From NCBI RefSeq assembly GCF_022747945.1, contig NZ_JALDST010000001.1, positions 992,001-1,056,000 of the forward strand: a stretch of DNA of 64,000 bases, written 5' to 3'. The position numbers and the translations under genes were made by a program. Below, in pieces: positions 51,767-60,284 of the stretch (positions are counted from its first letter, which is position 1; each line of letters starts with the position of its first letter). This DNA comes from Micromonospora sp. R77 (GTDB lineage: Bacteria > Actinomycetota > Actinomycetes > Mycobacteriales > Micromonosporaceae). A model generated the notes under the pieces. It saw only the letters and a list, made by a program, of their open reading frames with translations, was not told the origin of the DNA and did not search any database.

Positions 51767-52898
51767 TCAGCGGCTCCACTGCCGGGCCAGCCGGGCACCG
51801 AGCGCCCGCAGCCCCTCGGCGGGCCGGCCCATCGCCGCCTCGATCCCGCCGCGCTCCTCGCCGCCGAAGTGCTCCACCAGGCTGCACGCCTCGGTCACGC
51901 CGGCGGCGGCGGCCTCCGCCGGCCGGTGCTCACCCGTCCCGCCAGCACCACGCAGGGCACCCCCGGTCCCGGGCGGCCCCGGCCACCCCGGCCACCACCT
52001 TGCCGCGCAGCGACTGGTGGTCGAAGGAGCCCTCCCCGGTGATCACCAGGTCGGCGCGGTCCAGCGCGACGTCCAGCCCGATGGCCCGGTGACCAGGCCG
52101 ATGCCGGACTCGCAGCGCCCGCCCAGCGCCAGGATCGCCGCCCCAGCCCACCGGCCGCCCCGCCGCCGGGCAGCGCGCCGAGGCCGGGCGGGCAGCCGGG
52201 CAGGTCCTTCTCCAGCACCGCCGCCCAGCGTTCCAGCGCGGCGTCCAGCAGCAGCACGTCGGCGCGGTCCGCGCCCTTCTGCAGGCCGTAGACGCTGCTG
52301 GCGCCGTGCAGGCCGAGCAGCGGGTTGTCCACGTCGGTGGCGGCGACCAGGTCCGCGCCGCGCAGCCGGGGCACGCCGTCCAGCGTCGCGGTGGCGGCCA
52401 GCGCCGCTCCCCCGTACGGCAGGGCCCGGCCGGCCTCGTCCAGCGGCGTGACGCCGAGCGCGGTCAGCATGCCGGCGCCCCGTCGTTGGTGGCGGAGCCG
52501 CCCAGCCCGACCACCACCCGCCGCGCCCCGGCCTCCACGGCGGCGGCCACCAGCAGCCCCAGCCCGTACGAGGTGGTGGCCTTCGGGTCGCGCTCGGCGG
52601 CGGTGAGCAGGTGCAGGCCGCACGCCTGGGCGCTCTCCAGGTAGGCGGTGCCGTCGTCGGTGACCAGGATCTCACCGGCGGCGGGCCGGCCGAGCGGGTC
52701 CAGGGTCGGCACCGGCAGCCGCCGTCCGCCGAGCGCCTCGGCGAGCACAGCGACGAAGCCCGGTCCACCGTCGGCGAGGGGCCGGATCAGCAGTTCGTCA
52801 CCGGCGGCGACGCTCCGCCAGCCCTCGGCGACCGCGGCGGCCACCTCCTGGGCCGGCAGCGTGCCGGCGAACTTGTCGGGGCAGAGCAGCACGCGCAT
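51767..52898 (-). pseudogene. Glycerate kinase, broken by about five frameshifts
   Basis: From ATG 52898 the protein reads MRVLLCPDKFAGTLPAQEVA, then LIRPLADGGPGFVAVLAEAL and VVGLGGSATNDGA, all typical of the GlxK/GckA glycerate kinase family. After about 52,475 sense moves to a second frame (GMLTALGVTPLDEAG to VLLLDAALERW), near 52,145 to a third (GAAILALGGRCESGIGLVTG), near 52,080 to the first (IGLDVALDRADLVITGEGSFDHQSLRGK split over the site), and near 51,965 and 51,930 twice more, ending GLRALGARLARQW at 51767. Every shift equals loss of one base. The protein sequence between the breaks is otherwise conserved, so read errors or very recent decay are both possible. Confidence 0.82.
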
Positions 52899-52957
52899 GC
52901 CGAGCAGTGTGGCAGGCCACACCGGCGGACGGTGCGCGCCCGCCACGCTGTGGGACC

Positions 52958-54142
52958 ATGGGAGGCGTGACTTCGACCTGGGCTGAGCCCGCCAACACCG
53001 CCACTGCGCTGCTGCTCCTCGGCCGCGGCAGCGACCCCGCCACCGAGCGTGGCGTGGAGTGTCCGGGTGACCTCCCCGCGCCGAGCGACCCCGACCTGGT
53101 GGCCCGCGCGGCGGCGGCCAAGGCCGCGCTCGGGGAGAAGGTGTTCGTGCTGGGACACCACTACCAGCGCGACGAGGTGATCCAGTTCGCCGACGTGACC
53201 GGCGACTCGTTCAAGCTGGCCCGCGAGGCGGCGGCCCGCCCCGACGCGGAGTACATCGTCTTCTGCGGTGTGCACTTCATGGCCGAGAGCGCCGACATCC
53301 TCACCTCGGACGCGCAGCGGGTGATCCTGCCCGACCTGGCCGCCGGCTGCTCGATGGCCGACATGGCGGTGCTGTCGCAGGTCGAGACCGCCTGGGACGT
53401 GCTCACCGAGCTGGGCATCGCGGCCGACACCGTCCCGGTGACGTACATGAACTCCTCGGCGGACATCAAGGGTTTCGTCGGCCGCAACGGCGGCGTGGTC
53501 TGCACCTCGTCGAACGCCGAGCGCGCGCTGGACTGGGCGTTCGAGCAGGGGTCGAAGGTGTTCTTCCTGCCCGACCAGCACCTGGGCCGCAACACGGCGG
53601 TGCTGGAGATGGGCTTCTCGCTCGACGACTGCGTGCTCTGGGACCCGCACAAGCCGAACGGCGGGCTCACCCCGGAGCAGCTGCGCGACGCGAAGATGAT
53701 CCTCTGGCGCGGGCACTGCTCGGTGCACGGCCGCTTCACCCTGGACAGCGTCAACGACGTGCGGGAGCGGGTGCCGGGGGTCAACGTGCTGGTCCACCCG
53801 GAGTGCCGGCACGAGGTGGTCACCGCCGCCGACCAGGTGGGCTCCACCGAATACATCATCAGGACCATCGAGGCGGCCCCGGCCGGTTCGGCCTGGGCGG
53901 TCGGCACCGAGCTCAACCTCGTCCGCCGGCTGGCGCTCGCCCACCCGGACAAGCAGATCATGTTCCTCGACAAGGCCGTCTGCTATTGCTCGACGATGAA
54001 CCGGATCGACCTGCCGCACCTGGTCTGGGCGCTGGAGGAGCTGGTCGCCGGGCGGGTGGTCAACCAGATCACGGTGGACCCGCAGACCGCGCACCACGCC
54101 CGGGTGGCCCTGGACCAGATGCTCGCCCTGCCGGGCGCGTGA
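52958..54142 (+). CDS. nadA: Quinolinate synthase
   Basis: The 394-residue enzyme condenses iminoaspartate and dihydroxyacetone phosphate to quinolinate in NAD synthesis. Signature segments are VLGHHYQRDEVIQFADVTGDSF, and the three [4Fe-4S] ligands in IVFCGVHFMAES, GVVCTSSNAE and KAVCYCSTMNRIDLP. It is full length for the NadA type with an N-terminal extension usual in actinobacteria. No nadB or nadC is adjacent in the window. The start is either ATG 52958 or GTG 52967; GGAGG sits between them and cannot serve the second. It is divergent from the glycerate kinase gene. Confidence 0.94.
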   Translation: MGGVTSTWAEPANTATALLLLGRGSDPATERGVECPGDLPAPSDPDLVARAAAAKAALGEKVFVLGHHYQRDEVIQFADVTGDSFKLAREAAARPDAEYIVFCGVHFMAESADILTSDAQRVILPDLAAGCSMADMAVLSQVETAWDVLTELGIAADTVPVTYMNSSADIKGFVGRNGGVVCTSSNAERALDWAFEQGSKVFFLPDQHLGRNTAVLEMGFSLDDCVLWDPHKPNGGLTPEQLRDAKMILWRGHCSVHGRFTLDSVNDVRERVPGVNVLVHPECRHEVVTAADQVGSTEYIIRTIEAAPAGSAWAVGTELNLVRRLALAHPDKQIMFLDKAVCYCSTMNRIDLPHLVWALEELVAGRVVNQITVDPQTAHHARVALDQMLALPGA

Positions 54143-54301
54143 TCACCGTCGGTCACGTCGCTGGCACGGAAACGTACCGGACACCCCGGTTCGTGCCGTC
54201 GCTGGCGATGTGACCGATTCCATTTTCGTCACGGAGGGCTATGCTGCCGGGGCGAACGACAACACGCGAGCCGTTTTCGACAGGCCGCGTTCCGGGTAGC
54301 G

Positions 54302-55714
54302 ATGAAGATCGTGCGCCCCACTCATCTACACGGCAGTACCAACGCGCTGGAGGTTGCGTTGACCGACGACGTCCTGGTCGTACACGGAGGCACTCCGCTC
54401 GAAGGGCGGATCCGCGTCCGCGGCGCGAAGAACCTCGTGTCCAAGGCGATGGTCGCCACCCTGTTGGGCGACTCCCCCAGCCGGCTGTTCGACGTGCCGA
54501 AGATCCGCGACGTCGAGGTGGTCCGGGGCCTCCTCGGCCTGCACGGGGTCAAGGTGACCGACGGCGGCGAGGACGGTGAGCTGGTCTTCGACCCCACCAA
54601 CGTCGAGAGCGCCAGCACCGACCAGATCAACGTGCACGCCGGTTCCAGCCGCATCCCGATCCTGTTCTGCGGCCCGCTGCTGCACCGGCTCGGGCACGCC
54701 TTCATCCCGGACCTGGGCGGGTGCCACATCGGGCCGCGCCCGATCGACTTCCACCTCCAGGCGCTGCGCGAGTTCGGCGCGACCGTGGAGAAGACCCCGG
54801 AGGGGCTGCACCTGTCGGCGCCGAACGGGCTGCACGGCACCAAGTTCGCCCTGCCGTACCCGAGCGTGGGCGCCACCGAGCAGGTGCTGCTCACCGCGGT
54901 GATGGCCGAGGGCGTCACCGAGCTGCGCAACGCCGCTGTGGAGCCGGAGATCATCGACCTGATCTGCATCCTGCAGAAGATGGGCGCGATCATCAAGGTG
55001 CACACCGACCGGGTGATCGAGATCCAGGGTGTGAAGAAGCTGCACGGCTATTCGCACCGGCCGATCCCGGACCGGATCGAGGCGGCCAGCTGGGCGGCGG
55101 CGGCGCTGGCCACCCGGGGCCACGTCGAGGTGCTCGGCGCGCAGCAGGCCGACATGATGACCTTCCTGAACATCTTCCGTTCCGTCGGCGGCGAGTACGA
55201 GGTCACCGACGCCCGCCCGCCGAAGCTCGGCGACCCGGGCCAGGAGGGCGGCATCCGGTTCTGGCACCCGGGCGGCGAGCTGAACGCCGTGGCGCTGGAG
55301 ACCGACGTGCACCCCGGCTTCATGACCGACTGGCAGCAGCCCCTGGTGGTGGCGCTGACCCAGGCCCGGGGCCTGTCGATCGTCCACGAGACGGTCTACG
55401 AGCAGCGGCTCGGCTACACCGAGGCGCTGAACAGCATGGGCGCCAACATCCAGGTCTACCGGGACTGCCTCGGCGGCACCCCGTGCCGCTTCGGCCGGCG
55501 CAACTTCAAGCACTCGGCGGTGATCGCCGGGCCGAGCAAGCTGCACGCGGCCGACCTGGTCATCCCGGACCTGCGGGCCGGGTTCAGCCACCTGATCGCG
55601 GCGCTCGCCGCCGAGGGCACCTCCCGGGTGTACGGCGTCGACCTGATCAACCGGGGCTACGAGGACTTCGAGGCGAAGCTCGCCGACCTGGGCGCGCACA
55701 CCGAGCGTCCGTAA
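54302..55714 (+). CDS. murA: UDP-N-acetylglucosamine 1-carboxyvinyltransferase family protein
   Basis: The 470-residue protein has the EPSP-synthase-like fold of MurA: VVHGGTPLEGRIRVRGAKNLVSKAMVATLL with the substrate Lys and Asn, the active-site loop DLGGCHIGPRPIDFH whose Cys is the fosfomycin target, RIEAASWAAAALAT and DLRAGFSHLIAALAAEG. It transfers enolpyruvate to UDP-GlcNAc, the first committed step of peptidoglycan synthesis. The protein is about 50 residues longer than E. coli MurA, partly from an N-terminal leader, so a second MurA paralogue elsewhere is possible. A TATGCT box at 54240 may be the -10 element. A strong terminator follows. Confidence 0.92.
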   Translation: MKIVRPTHLHGSTNALEVALTDDVLVVHGGTPLEGRIRVRGAKNLVSKAMVATLLGDSPSRLFDVPKIRDVEVVRGLLGLHGVKVTDGGEDGELVFDPTNVESASTDQINVHAGSSRIPILFCGPLLHRLGHAFIPDLGGCHIGPRPIDFHLQALREFGATVEKTPEGLHLSAPNGLHGTKFALPYPSVGATEQVLLTAVMAEGVTELRNAAVEPEIIDLICILQKMGAIIKVHTDRVIEIQGVKKLHGYSHRPIPDRIEAASWAAAALATRGHVEVLGAQQADMMTFLNIFRSVGGEYEVTDARPPKLGDPGQEGGIRFWHPGGELNAVALETDVHPGFMTDWQQPLVVALTQARGLSIVHETVYEQRLGYTEALNSMGANIQVYRDCLGGTPCRFGRRNFKHSAVIAGPSKLHAADLVIPDLRAGFSHLIAALAAEGTSRVYGVDLINRGYEDFEAKLADLGAHTERP

Positions 55715-55728
55715 CGTCACACGACCCG

Positions 55729-55770
55729 CAGCCGGGCCCGGTGCACCGCGATGTGCACCGGGCCCGGCTG
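55729..55770 (+). terminator. Terminator of murA
   Basis: A perfect 18-bp stem (55729-55746 with 55753-55770, 6-nt loop) is followed by TTTGG, 14 nt after the stop codon. Confidence 0.8.
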
Positions 55771-55776
55771 TTTGGC

Positions 55777-55782
55777 TACCCT
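55777..55782 (+). promoter_or_regulatory. -10 box (TACCCT) of the DUF3043 gene
   Basis: TACCCT ends 6 nt before the GTG at 55789, directly after the murA terminator, marking a leaderless transcript. Confidence 0.5.
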
Positions 55783-55788
55783 TCACGC

Positions 55789-56397
55789 GTGCCGTCGCTG
55801 TTTCGTCGTAAGCCCGCCGACCTCGTCGAGGAGTCCGTCACCACGGTGACGACCGACGAGGGGTCCGCCGCCGCCCGCCCCCGGGGCTACACCCCGAGCA
55901 AGAAGGAGTTGGGCCGGGTCACGCCGAAGCGGCCCACCGCCGGTCGGCGTCCGGGCACGCCGTCCGCGCCGCTGACCAAGGAGGAGGCGCGGGAGCAGCG
56001 CCGGATCGCCCGCGCCGAGGCGGCGGCGGAGTTCCGTCGCGAGGGCGGCCCGCGGGACCGCGGCCCGGAGCGGCTGCTGGCCCGCAACGTGGTCGACTCC
56101 CGGCGTACGGTGGGCACCTGGTTCTTCGGTGGGGCGCTGATCGTGCTGGTCGGCTCGAACCAGGCCATGCCGCCGATCGTCCGGCTGGTCTCCAACCTGC
56201 TGTGGGGCGCGCTGGCGCTCGGCGTGGTGATCGACTCGGTGCTGATCTCCCGCAAGATCAAGAAGCTGGTGCGGGAACGCTTCCCGAAGAGCGACCAGAA
56301 GCTGGGCTCGCTCTACCTGTACGCGATCATGCGGTCGATCACCTTCCGCCGGATGCGCGCCCCGGCCCCCCAGGTGGAGATCGGCGACAAGATCTGA
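55789..56397 (+). CDS. DUF3043 membrane protein
   Basis: The 202-residue protein begins MPSLFRRKPADLVEE, has a basic, disordered stretch with GYTPSKKELGRVTPKRPTAGRRPGTP and KEEAREQRRIARAEAAAEFRREG, then RLLARNVVDSRRTVGTWFFGGALIVLVGS with two membrane helices and a conserved cytoplasmic end SLYLYAIMRSITFRRMRAP. This is the actinobacterial DUF3043 family (Rv2206 in M. tuberculosis). Its function is unknown. The GTG at 55789 is fixed by the -10 box. It converges on the proline dehydrogenase-like gene. Confidence 0.88.
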   Translation: MPSLFRRKPADLVEESVTTVTTDEGSAAARPRGYTPSKKELGRVTPKRPTAGRRPGTPSAPLTKEEAREQRRIARAEAAAEFRREGGPRDRGPERLLARNVVDSRRTVGTWFFGGALIVLVGSNQAMPPIVRLVSNLLWGALALGVVIDSVLISRKIKKLVRERFPKSDQKLGSLYLYAIMRSITFRRMRAPAPQVEIGDKI

Positions 56398-56440
56398 CCG
56401 CCCCGGGTCGACGGGGCCGCGCGGGAAGGTGCGGCTGCCG

Positions 56441-57409
56441 TCAGCGTGCGGCGGCGTCGACGAGGGCCTGCAGGAGTCGCGACGGGTCCTCGGCGATGCG
56501 GTTGCAGGTGTAGAGCCACCACTGGTCACCGAAGACGACGTACTCCCGGGTCGGACGACGGGCGGCGCGGAGCCGCTCGAGATGCTCCCCGCCGATGCCG
56601 TACAGGGTCTCGAACTCGTAGCCGTCCGACCCGCTCGCGGCGGCGAACCGTTCGATCTCGTCGAGCAGGGCCCGGTCGTGGGTCGCGATGGAAGCCGGGT
56701 GGCCGGAGGCGAGCAGCGCCCGCGCGTACGTGAGGTACGCCTCGCGCAGGCCGTCGCTGTCCCGCGGGTGGGCGATCTCCTCGGCAGCGGGGTACGCCCC
56801 CTTCACCAGCCGGATGCGCCCCGGCAGGTCGAGCAGTCGCGGCAGGTCGGCGCGGGTGCGGTGCAACCGGGCCTGGACGGTGACGCCGACATGGGTGAAG
56901 CGCCGGCAGAGGCGACGGTGCAGGCGCAGGATCGCGTCCGTGCGATCGGTGCCCTCCATCGAGATGATCATCTCCTGGCCGTGCTCGGCGGTCGCCTCGG
57001 CGATCCGGACCGCCTGCGCGTAACCGAGTTCCTCGTCGACGACCAGGCCGATGTGCGAGAGGTCGAGGGAGATCGAACTGCGGGCGCCCGCCGCGGCGAG
57101 CCGGGTGGCGAGATCGAGGAAGACGTCCGCCTCCCGGACGGCCTCGTCGGCACTGCGGCAGCTCTCCCCCATGTAGTCCACCGTCGCGGCGTCGCCACGC
57201 CGGTTGACCTGCGCCACGATGAGCAGGGCGTCGCCGACGCGGTCACCGGCGACGTACCGCCGGGCGACCCGACGGGCCACCGCCCGCAGGGCGGGATCGT
57301 CGGCGACGCGCCGCTTGAGATCCTCGTCGAGAGCGAGCTCGCGCAGCACCTCCGCGGTCCTGCCCGAGAGCCCCACCGCAGCTTCACCTGTTACAGCCAT
57401 GCACGCCAT
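56441..57409 (-). CDS. Proline dehydrogenase-family protein
   Basis: The 322-residue protein has the FAD-binding TIM barrel of proline dehydrogenases: YVAGDRVGDALLIVAQVN, SISLDLSHIGLVV, MIISMEGTDRTDAIL, RIRLVKGAYPAAEEIAHP and FETLYGIGGEHLERL. The C-terminal segment that clamps the proline carboxylate, usually with an Arg-Arg pair before L-x-E-x-P, reads YTCNRIAEDP, so one Arg is Asn. It probably oxidises proline to pyrroline-5-carboxylate, the reverse of proC's product chemistry, but the changed residue leaves substrate open. The ATG at 57409 has AAAGG 5 nt upstream; 57400 is the alternative. No P5C dehydrogenase gene is adjacent. Confidence 0.85.
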   Translation of the reverse strand: MACMAVTGEAAVGLSGRTAEVLRELALDEDLKRRVADDPALRAVARRVARRYVAGDRVGDALLIVAQVNRRGDAATVDYMGESCRSADEAVREADVFLDLATRLAAAGARSSISLDLSHIGLVVDEELGYAQAVRIAEATAEHGQEMIISMEGTDRTDAILRLHRRLCRRFTHVGVTVQARLHRTRADLPRLLDLPGRIRLVKGAYPAAEEIAHPRDSDGLREAYLTYARALLASGHPASIATHDRALLDEIERFAAASGSDGYEFETLYGIGGEHLERLRAARRPTREYVVFGDQWWLYTCNRIAEDPSRLLQALVDAAAR

Positions 57410-57452
57410 GTTGCCTTTGAGTGTCACAAAACTCAAGAGGCTCCGGCCGGCG

Positions 57453-58430
57453 TCAGGAGGCGCCCGCCGCCTCCACCGGGGTGCGGTAGAGGCGGGCGAC
57501 GACGTCCTCGATGTCGGGTTCGACGATCGAGATGTCGCGCAGGGTGGCCAGCCCGGCCAGGGCACCGACCACCTCGGCGACACCCGCCGACTCCAGCGCG
57601 AAGACCAGCCGGTGTCCGTCGGCCTCCACCCGCTCCAGCGGGGCGCCCGGCAGCACCGGCGGCGCGGCCAGCACGGTGTCCAGTTCGGCGACGACCAGCC
57701 GGCGGGAGCCGTACCGGCTGTGCAGGGCGGCGATCGAGCCGTCGTGCACCACCCGGCCGTGGTCCATCACCACGAGGCGGTGGCACAGCCGCTGGATGTC
57801 GGCCAGGTCGTGGGTGGTGAGCACGAGCGTGGTGTCGCCGGCCCGGCCCAGCTCGGCCAGGAAGCCCCGGACCGCCTGCTTGCTCACCACGTCCAGCCCG
57901 ATGGTCGGCTCGTCCAGGAAGAGCACCTCCGGGCCGTGCAGCAGGGCGGCGGTCAACTCGCCGCGCATCCGCTGGCCGAGCGAGAGCTGCCGGACCGGGG
58001 TGTCCAGGAACTCGTCCAGGTCGAGCAGGCCCCGGCAGCGGCGCAGCCGGGCCGCGTGCTCGCCGGCCGGCACCCGGTAGACGTGCCGGAGCAGGTCGAA
58101 CGAGTCCCGCAGCGGCAGGTCCCACCACAGCTGCGAGCGTTGGCCGAAGACCACCCCGATGCGCAGCGCCAGCCGGGTGCGCTCGGCCACCGGCCGCAGC
58201 CCGCAGACCCGGGCCTGTCCCGCCGAGGGCATCAGCACTCCGGTCAGCATCTTCAGCGTGGTCGACTTGCCGGCGCCGTTCGGGCCGATGTAGCCCAGCA
58301 TCTCGCCGCGCTCCACCCGCAGGTCGATGCCGTCGACCGCGGTGACCGTCCGCTTCTCCCGGCGCAGCGGGCCGGCCTTCACCCGGACGGTGAACTCCTT
58401 GCGCAGCCCGCTCATCTCGATGACGCTCAT
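57453..58430 (-). CDS. ABC-2 exporter ATP-binding protein
   Basis: The 325-residue protein has Walker A YIGPNGAGKSTTLKML near residue 55, a VFGQRSQLWWDLP Q-loop region, the ABC signature QLSLGQRMRGELTAALLHGP and Walker B VLFLDEPTIGLD. The WWDLP segment and the extended C-terminal domain place it in the group of ABC-2 ATPases (YLR/NatA and viologen-exporter like) that pair with two permeases. It powers export by the two membrane proteins encoded just upstream, whose genes overlap it (ATGA at 58427-58430). The cargo is unknown. Confidence 0.92.
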   Translation of the reverse strand: MSVIEMSGLRKEFTVRVKAGPLRREKRTVTAVDGIDLRVERGEMLGYIGPNGAGKSTTLKMLTGVLMPSAGQARVCGLRPVAERTRLALRIGVVFGQRSQLWWDLPLRDSFDLLRHVYRVPAGEHAARLRRCRGLLDLDEFLDTPVRQLSLGQRMRGELTAALLHGPEVLFLDEPTIGLDVVSKQAVRGFLAELGRAGDTTLVLTTHDLADIQRLCHRLVVMDHGRVVHDGSIAALHSRYGSRRLVVAELDTVLAAPPVLPGAPLERVEADGHRLVFALESAGVAEVVGALAGLATLRDISIVEPDIEDVVARLYRTPVEAAGAS

Positions 58431-59278
58431 GACCCCGTACTCCGGTAGTGGCGGATGCCGACGCGCCAGGCCGCGGCGGCGAGGGCGGCGGCGACCAGCG
58501 CGACGCCCGGCGCGGCCCAACCCACCCAGGCCGGCAGGCCGAGCGGGTCGGCCCGGCCGAGCAGCGCCAGCGCCGGGTGGTAGCTGACGAAGGCGAACCC
58601 CAGCCCGTACGCGAAGAGCGCCCGGAACCAGCCGCCGTAGACGGTGATCGGGTACGAGGTGAAGTCGCGCCCGCCGTAGGTGACCGCGTTGGCCAGCTCG
58701 CCGGAGTCGACCCAGTAGAACGACACGGTGGCGGTGGCCACGAAGACCGAGCCGAAGAAGACCACGCCGGCGGCCGGGGCGACCACCAGCAGCGCCAGCC
58801 GCCCCGGGGTCCAGTGGATGCCCGCCGAGCCGACCGCCACCAGCAGCACGACCAGGCCGAAGGCCGCCCGGGACACCTTGCGCAGCGGCAGGTCCATCAG
58901 CAGCAGCTGGGGCAGCGCGGCCAGCGGGCGGACCAGCACGGCGTCGAAGAGGCCGGTACGGACGTACCGGGGCAGCCGCTCGATGTTGCCGACCAGCAGG
59001 TCGGCGGTGGCGAACGCGAAGGCGGAGAGGCCCACCATCACCAGCGCCTCGCGGAGCGTGAAGCCGCCGAGTTCCCGGGTGACCCCGAACAACACCAGGA
59101 TGGTCACCACGTCGAAGACGGTGCCGCCGACGTTGCCGATCAGGTCCACCACGAAGGACACCCGGTAGCTGGCCTGTGACCGCGCCTGCGCCCCCAGCAT
59201 CGCCCGGTACGCGCCCCACGCCCCCGGCCGTCGGCCGGTCCCCGTGCCGGGCTCCGTGACCGCCACCCGGTCAGCCAC
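58427..59278 (-). CDS. ABC-2 type permease (second of pair)
   Basis: The 283-residue protein has six predicted membrane helices: YRVSFVVDLIGNVGGTVFDVVTILVLF, LVMVGLSAFAFATADLLVG, AAFGLVVLLVAVGSAGI, LALLVVAPAAGVVFFGSVFVATATVSFYW, FRALFAYGLGFAFVSYHP and APGVALVAAALAAAAW. The segment DLLVGNIERLPRYVRTGLFDAVLVRPLAALPQLLL split around residue 100 is typical of the ABC-2 family whose members occur in pairs. The GTG at 59278 overlaps the stop of the other permease by 8 nt; a GTG at 59266 is an alternative. Its stop overlaps the ATPase start. Confidence 0.88.
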   Translation of the reverse strand: MADRVAVTEPGTGTGRRPGAWGAYRAMLGAQARSQASYRVSFVVDLIGNVGGTVFDVVTILVLFGVTRELGGFTLREALVMVGLSAFAFATADLLVGNIERLPRYVRTGLFDAVLVRPLAALPQLLLMDLPLRKVSRAAFGLVVLLVAVGSAGIHWTPGRLALLVVAPAAGVVFFGSVFVATATVSFYWVDSGELANAVTYGGRDFTSYPITVYGGWFRALFAYGLGFAFVSYHPALALLGRADPLGLPAWVGWAAPGVALVAAALAAAAWRVGIRHYRSTGS

Positions 59279-60122
59279 CCTGCACCACCATCCGGCGTTC
59301 CGCCCGGCGCTGCACCAGCCGGCAGGCGGCCAGCAGCAGCACCGCCCAGCCCACCTGGAGGCCGACCAGCCCGACCTGGACCGGGGTGGCCTGCCGCTCC
59401 ACCAGCACGTCGAGCGGGGTCTGGAACAGGCTCGGGAACGGGGTGCCGTAGCGCAGCGACAGCTCCAGCCAGTCGGGCAGGAAGCCCAACGGGAAGTAGA
59501 GTCCGGCGAGCACACCGGAGCAGAGCGTCCAGAGGATCATCGGACCGCGCACGTCCTGGAGCCAGTACGCGGTGGCGTTGACCAGGAAGCGGCAGGCGAA
59601 GCAGACCACGATCGCGGTCAGCACGGAGAGCACGAAGAGCGGCAGGGTGGTCCAGCGCCGGGGCAGGTGGACCTCGAAGAAGAGCGGCCCGACCAACAGC
59701 GGCGGCACCAGCCGGGCGACCGAGGCCCACCCGGCGCGACCCAGGTCGGCGGCGAGGTAGCTGGTCACCGGGTGCACCGGCCGGAGCAGGTCGCTGGCGA
59801 TCTCACCGGTGCGGATCCGGTCGGCCAGCTCGGTCCAGCCCCAGAGCAGGATCACCGCGAGCAGGCCCTGGCCGGCCCAGACGAAGGTGGCGAGCTGGGC
59901 GCGGTCGTACCCGCCGGCGGTGCCGGCCGCGCCGGCCACCGCGAGGAAGACGTAGCAGTGCAGGAAGCCGAAGACCGAGTTCGTCACCGCTCCGGCCACG
60001 GCCGCCTGCCGGTAGGTGGCGTGCCGCCGGAATCCCGATGCAGCTATAGCACCAAATGTCCGAAACCATGAGGTAACGTGTGAGCCGGTGGTCGGTGCCA
60101 CAGTGGCGGTGACCGAGCCCAC
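59271..60122 (-). CDS. ABC-2 type permease (first of pair)
   Basis: The 283-residue protein is a six-helix permease homologous in plan to its neighbour: AAVAGAVTNSVFGFLHCYVFLAVAG, LATFVWAGQGLLAVILLWGWTELADRIRTGEIASDLLRPVHPVTSYLAADLGR in the signature region, ARLVPPLLVGPLFF, LPLFVLSVLTAIVVCFACRFL and VGLVGLQVGWAVLLLAACRL. The two permeases probably form a heterodimer with the shared ATPase. The GTG at 60122 follows AAGGAGGG by 7 nt, the strongest ribosome-binding site of the operon, so it is the first gene. It is divergent from the proline-rich protein gene. Confidence 0.88.
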   Translation of the reverse strand: MGSVTATVAPTTGSHVTSWFRTFGAIAASGFRRHATYRQAAVAGAVTNSVFGFLHCYVFLAVAGAAGTAGGYDRAQLATFVWAGQGLLAVILLWGWTELADRIRTGEIASDLLRPVHPVTSYLAADLGRAGWASVARLVPPLLVGPLFFEVHLPRRWTTLPLFVLSVLTAIVVCFACRFLVNATAYWLQDVRGPMILWTLCSGVLAGLYFPLGFLPDWLELSLRYGTPFPSLFQTPLDVLVERQATPVQVGLVGLQVGWAVLLLAACRLVQRRAERRMVVQGG

Positions 60123-60284
60123 GCCGCTACCCTCCTTGCGCAGCCCTGACGTGCCGGACCGGGCGACTCTACCGGCGCGCGGGGCGCCCAGCGCGACAAT
60201 TTTCCGACGAGGTGACATCGCCGTGAGCGAGCGACGCGAGCCGGCCCGGGGCCGCACCGCGCGAGCGGCGACAGGGTCCCGGAG

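Noticed and set aside
52787..54097. A 436-codon minus-strand frame opposite nadA
   Set aside because: nadA is complete with its Fe-S ligands on the plus strand; the antisense frame is His/Val/Gly-rich noise.
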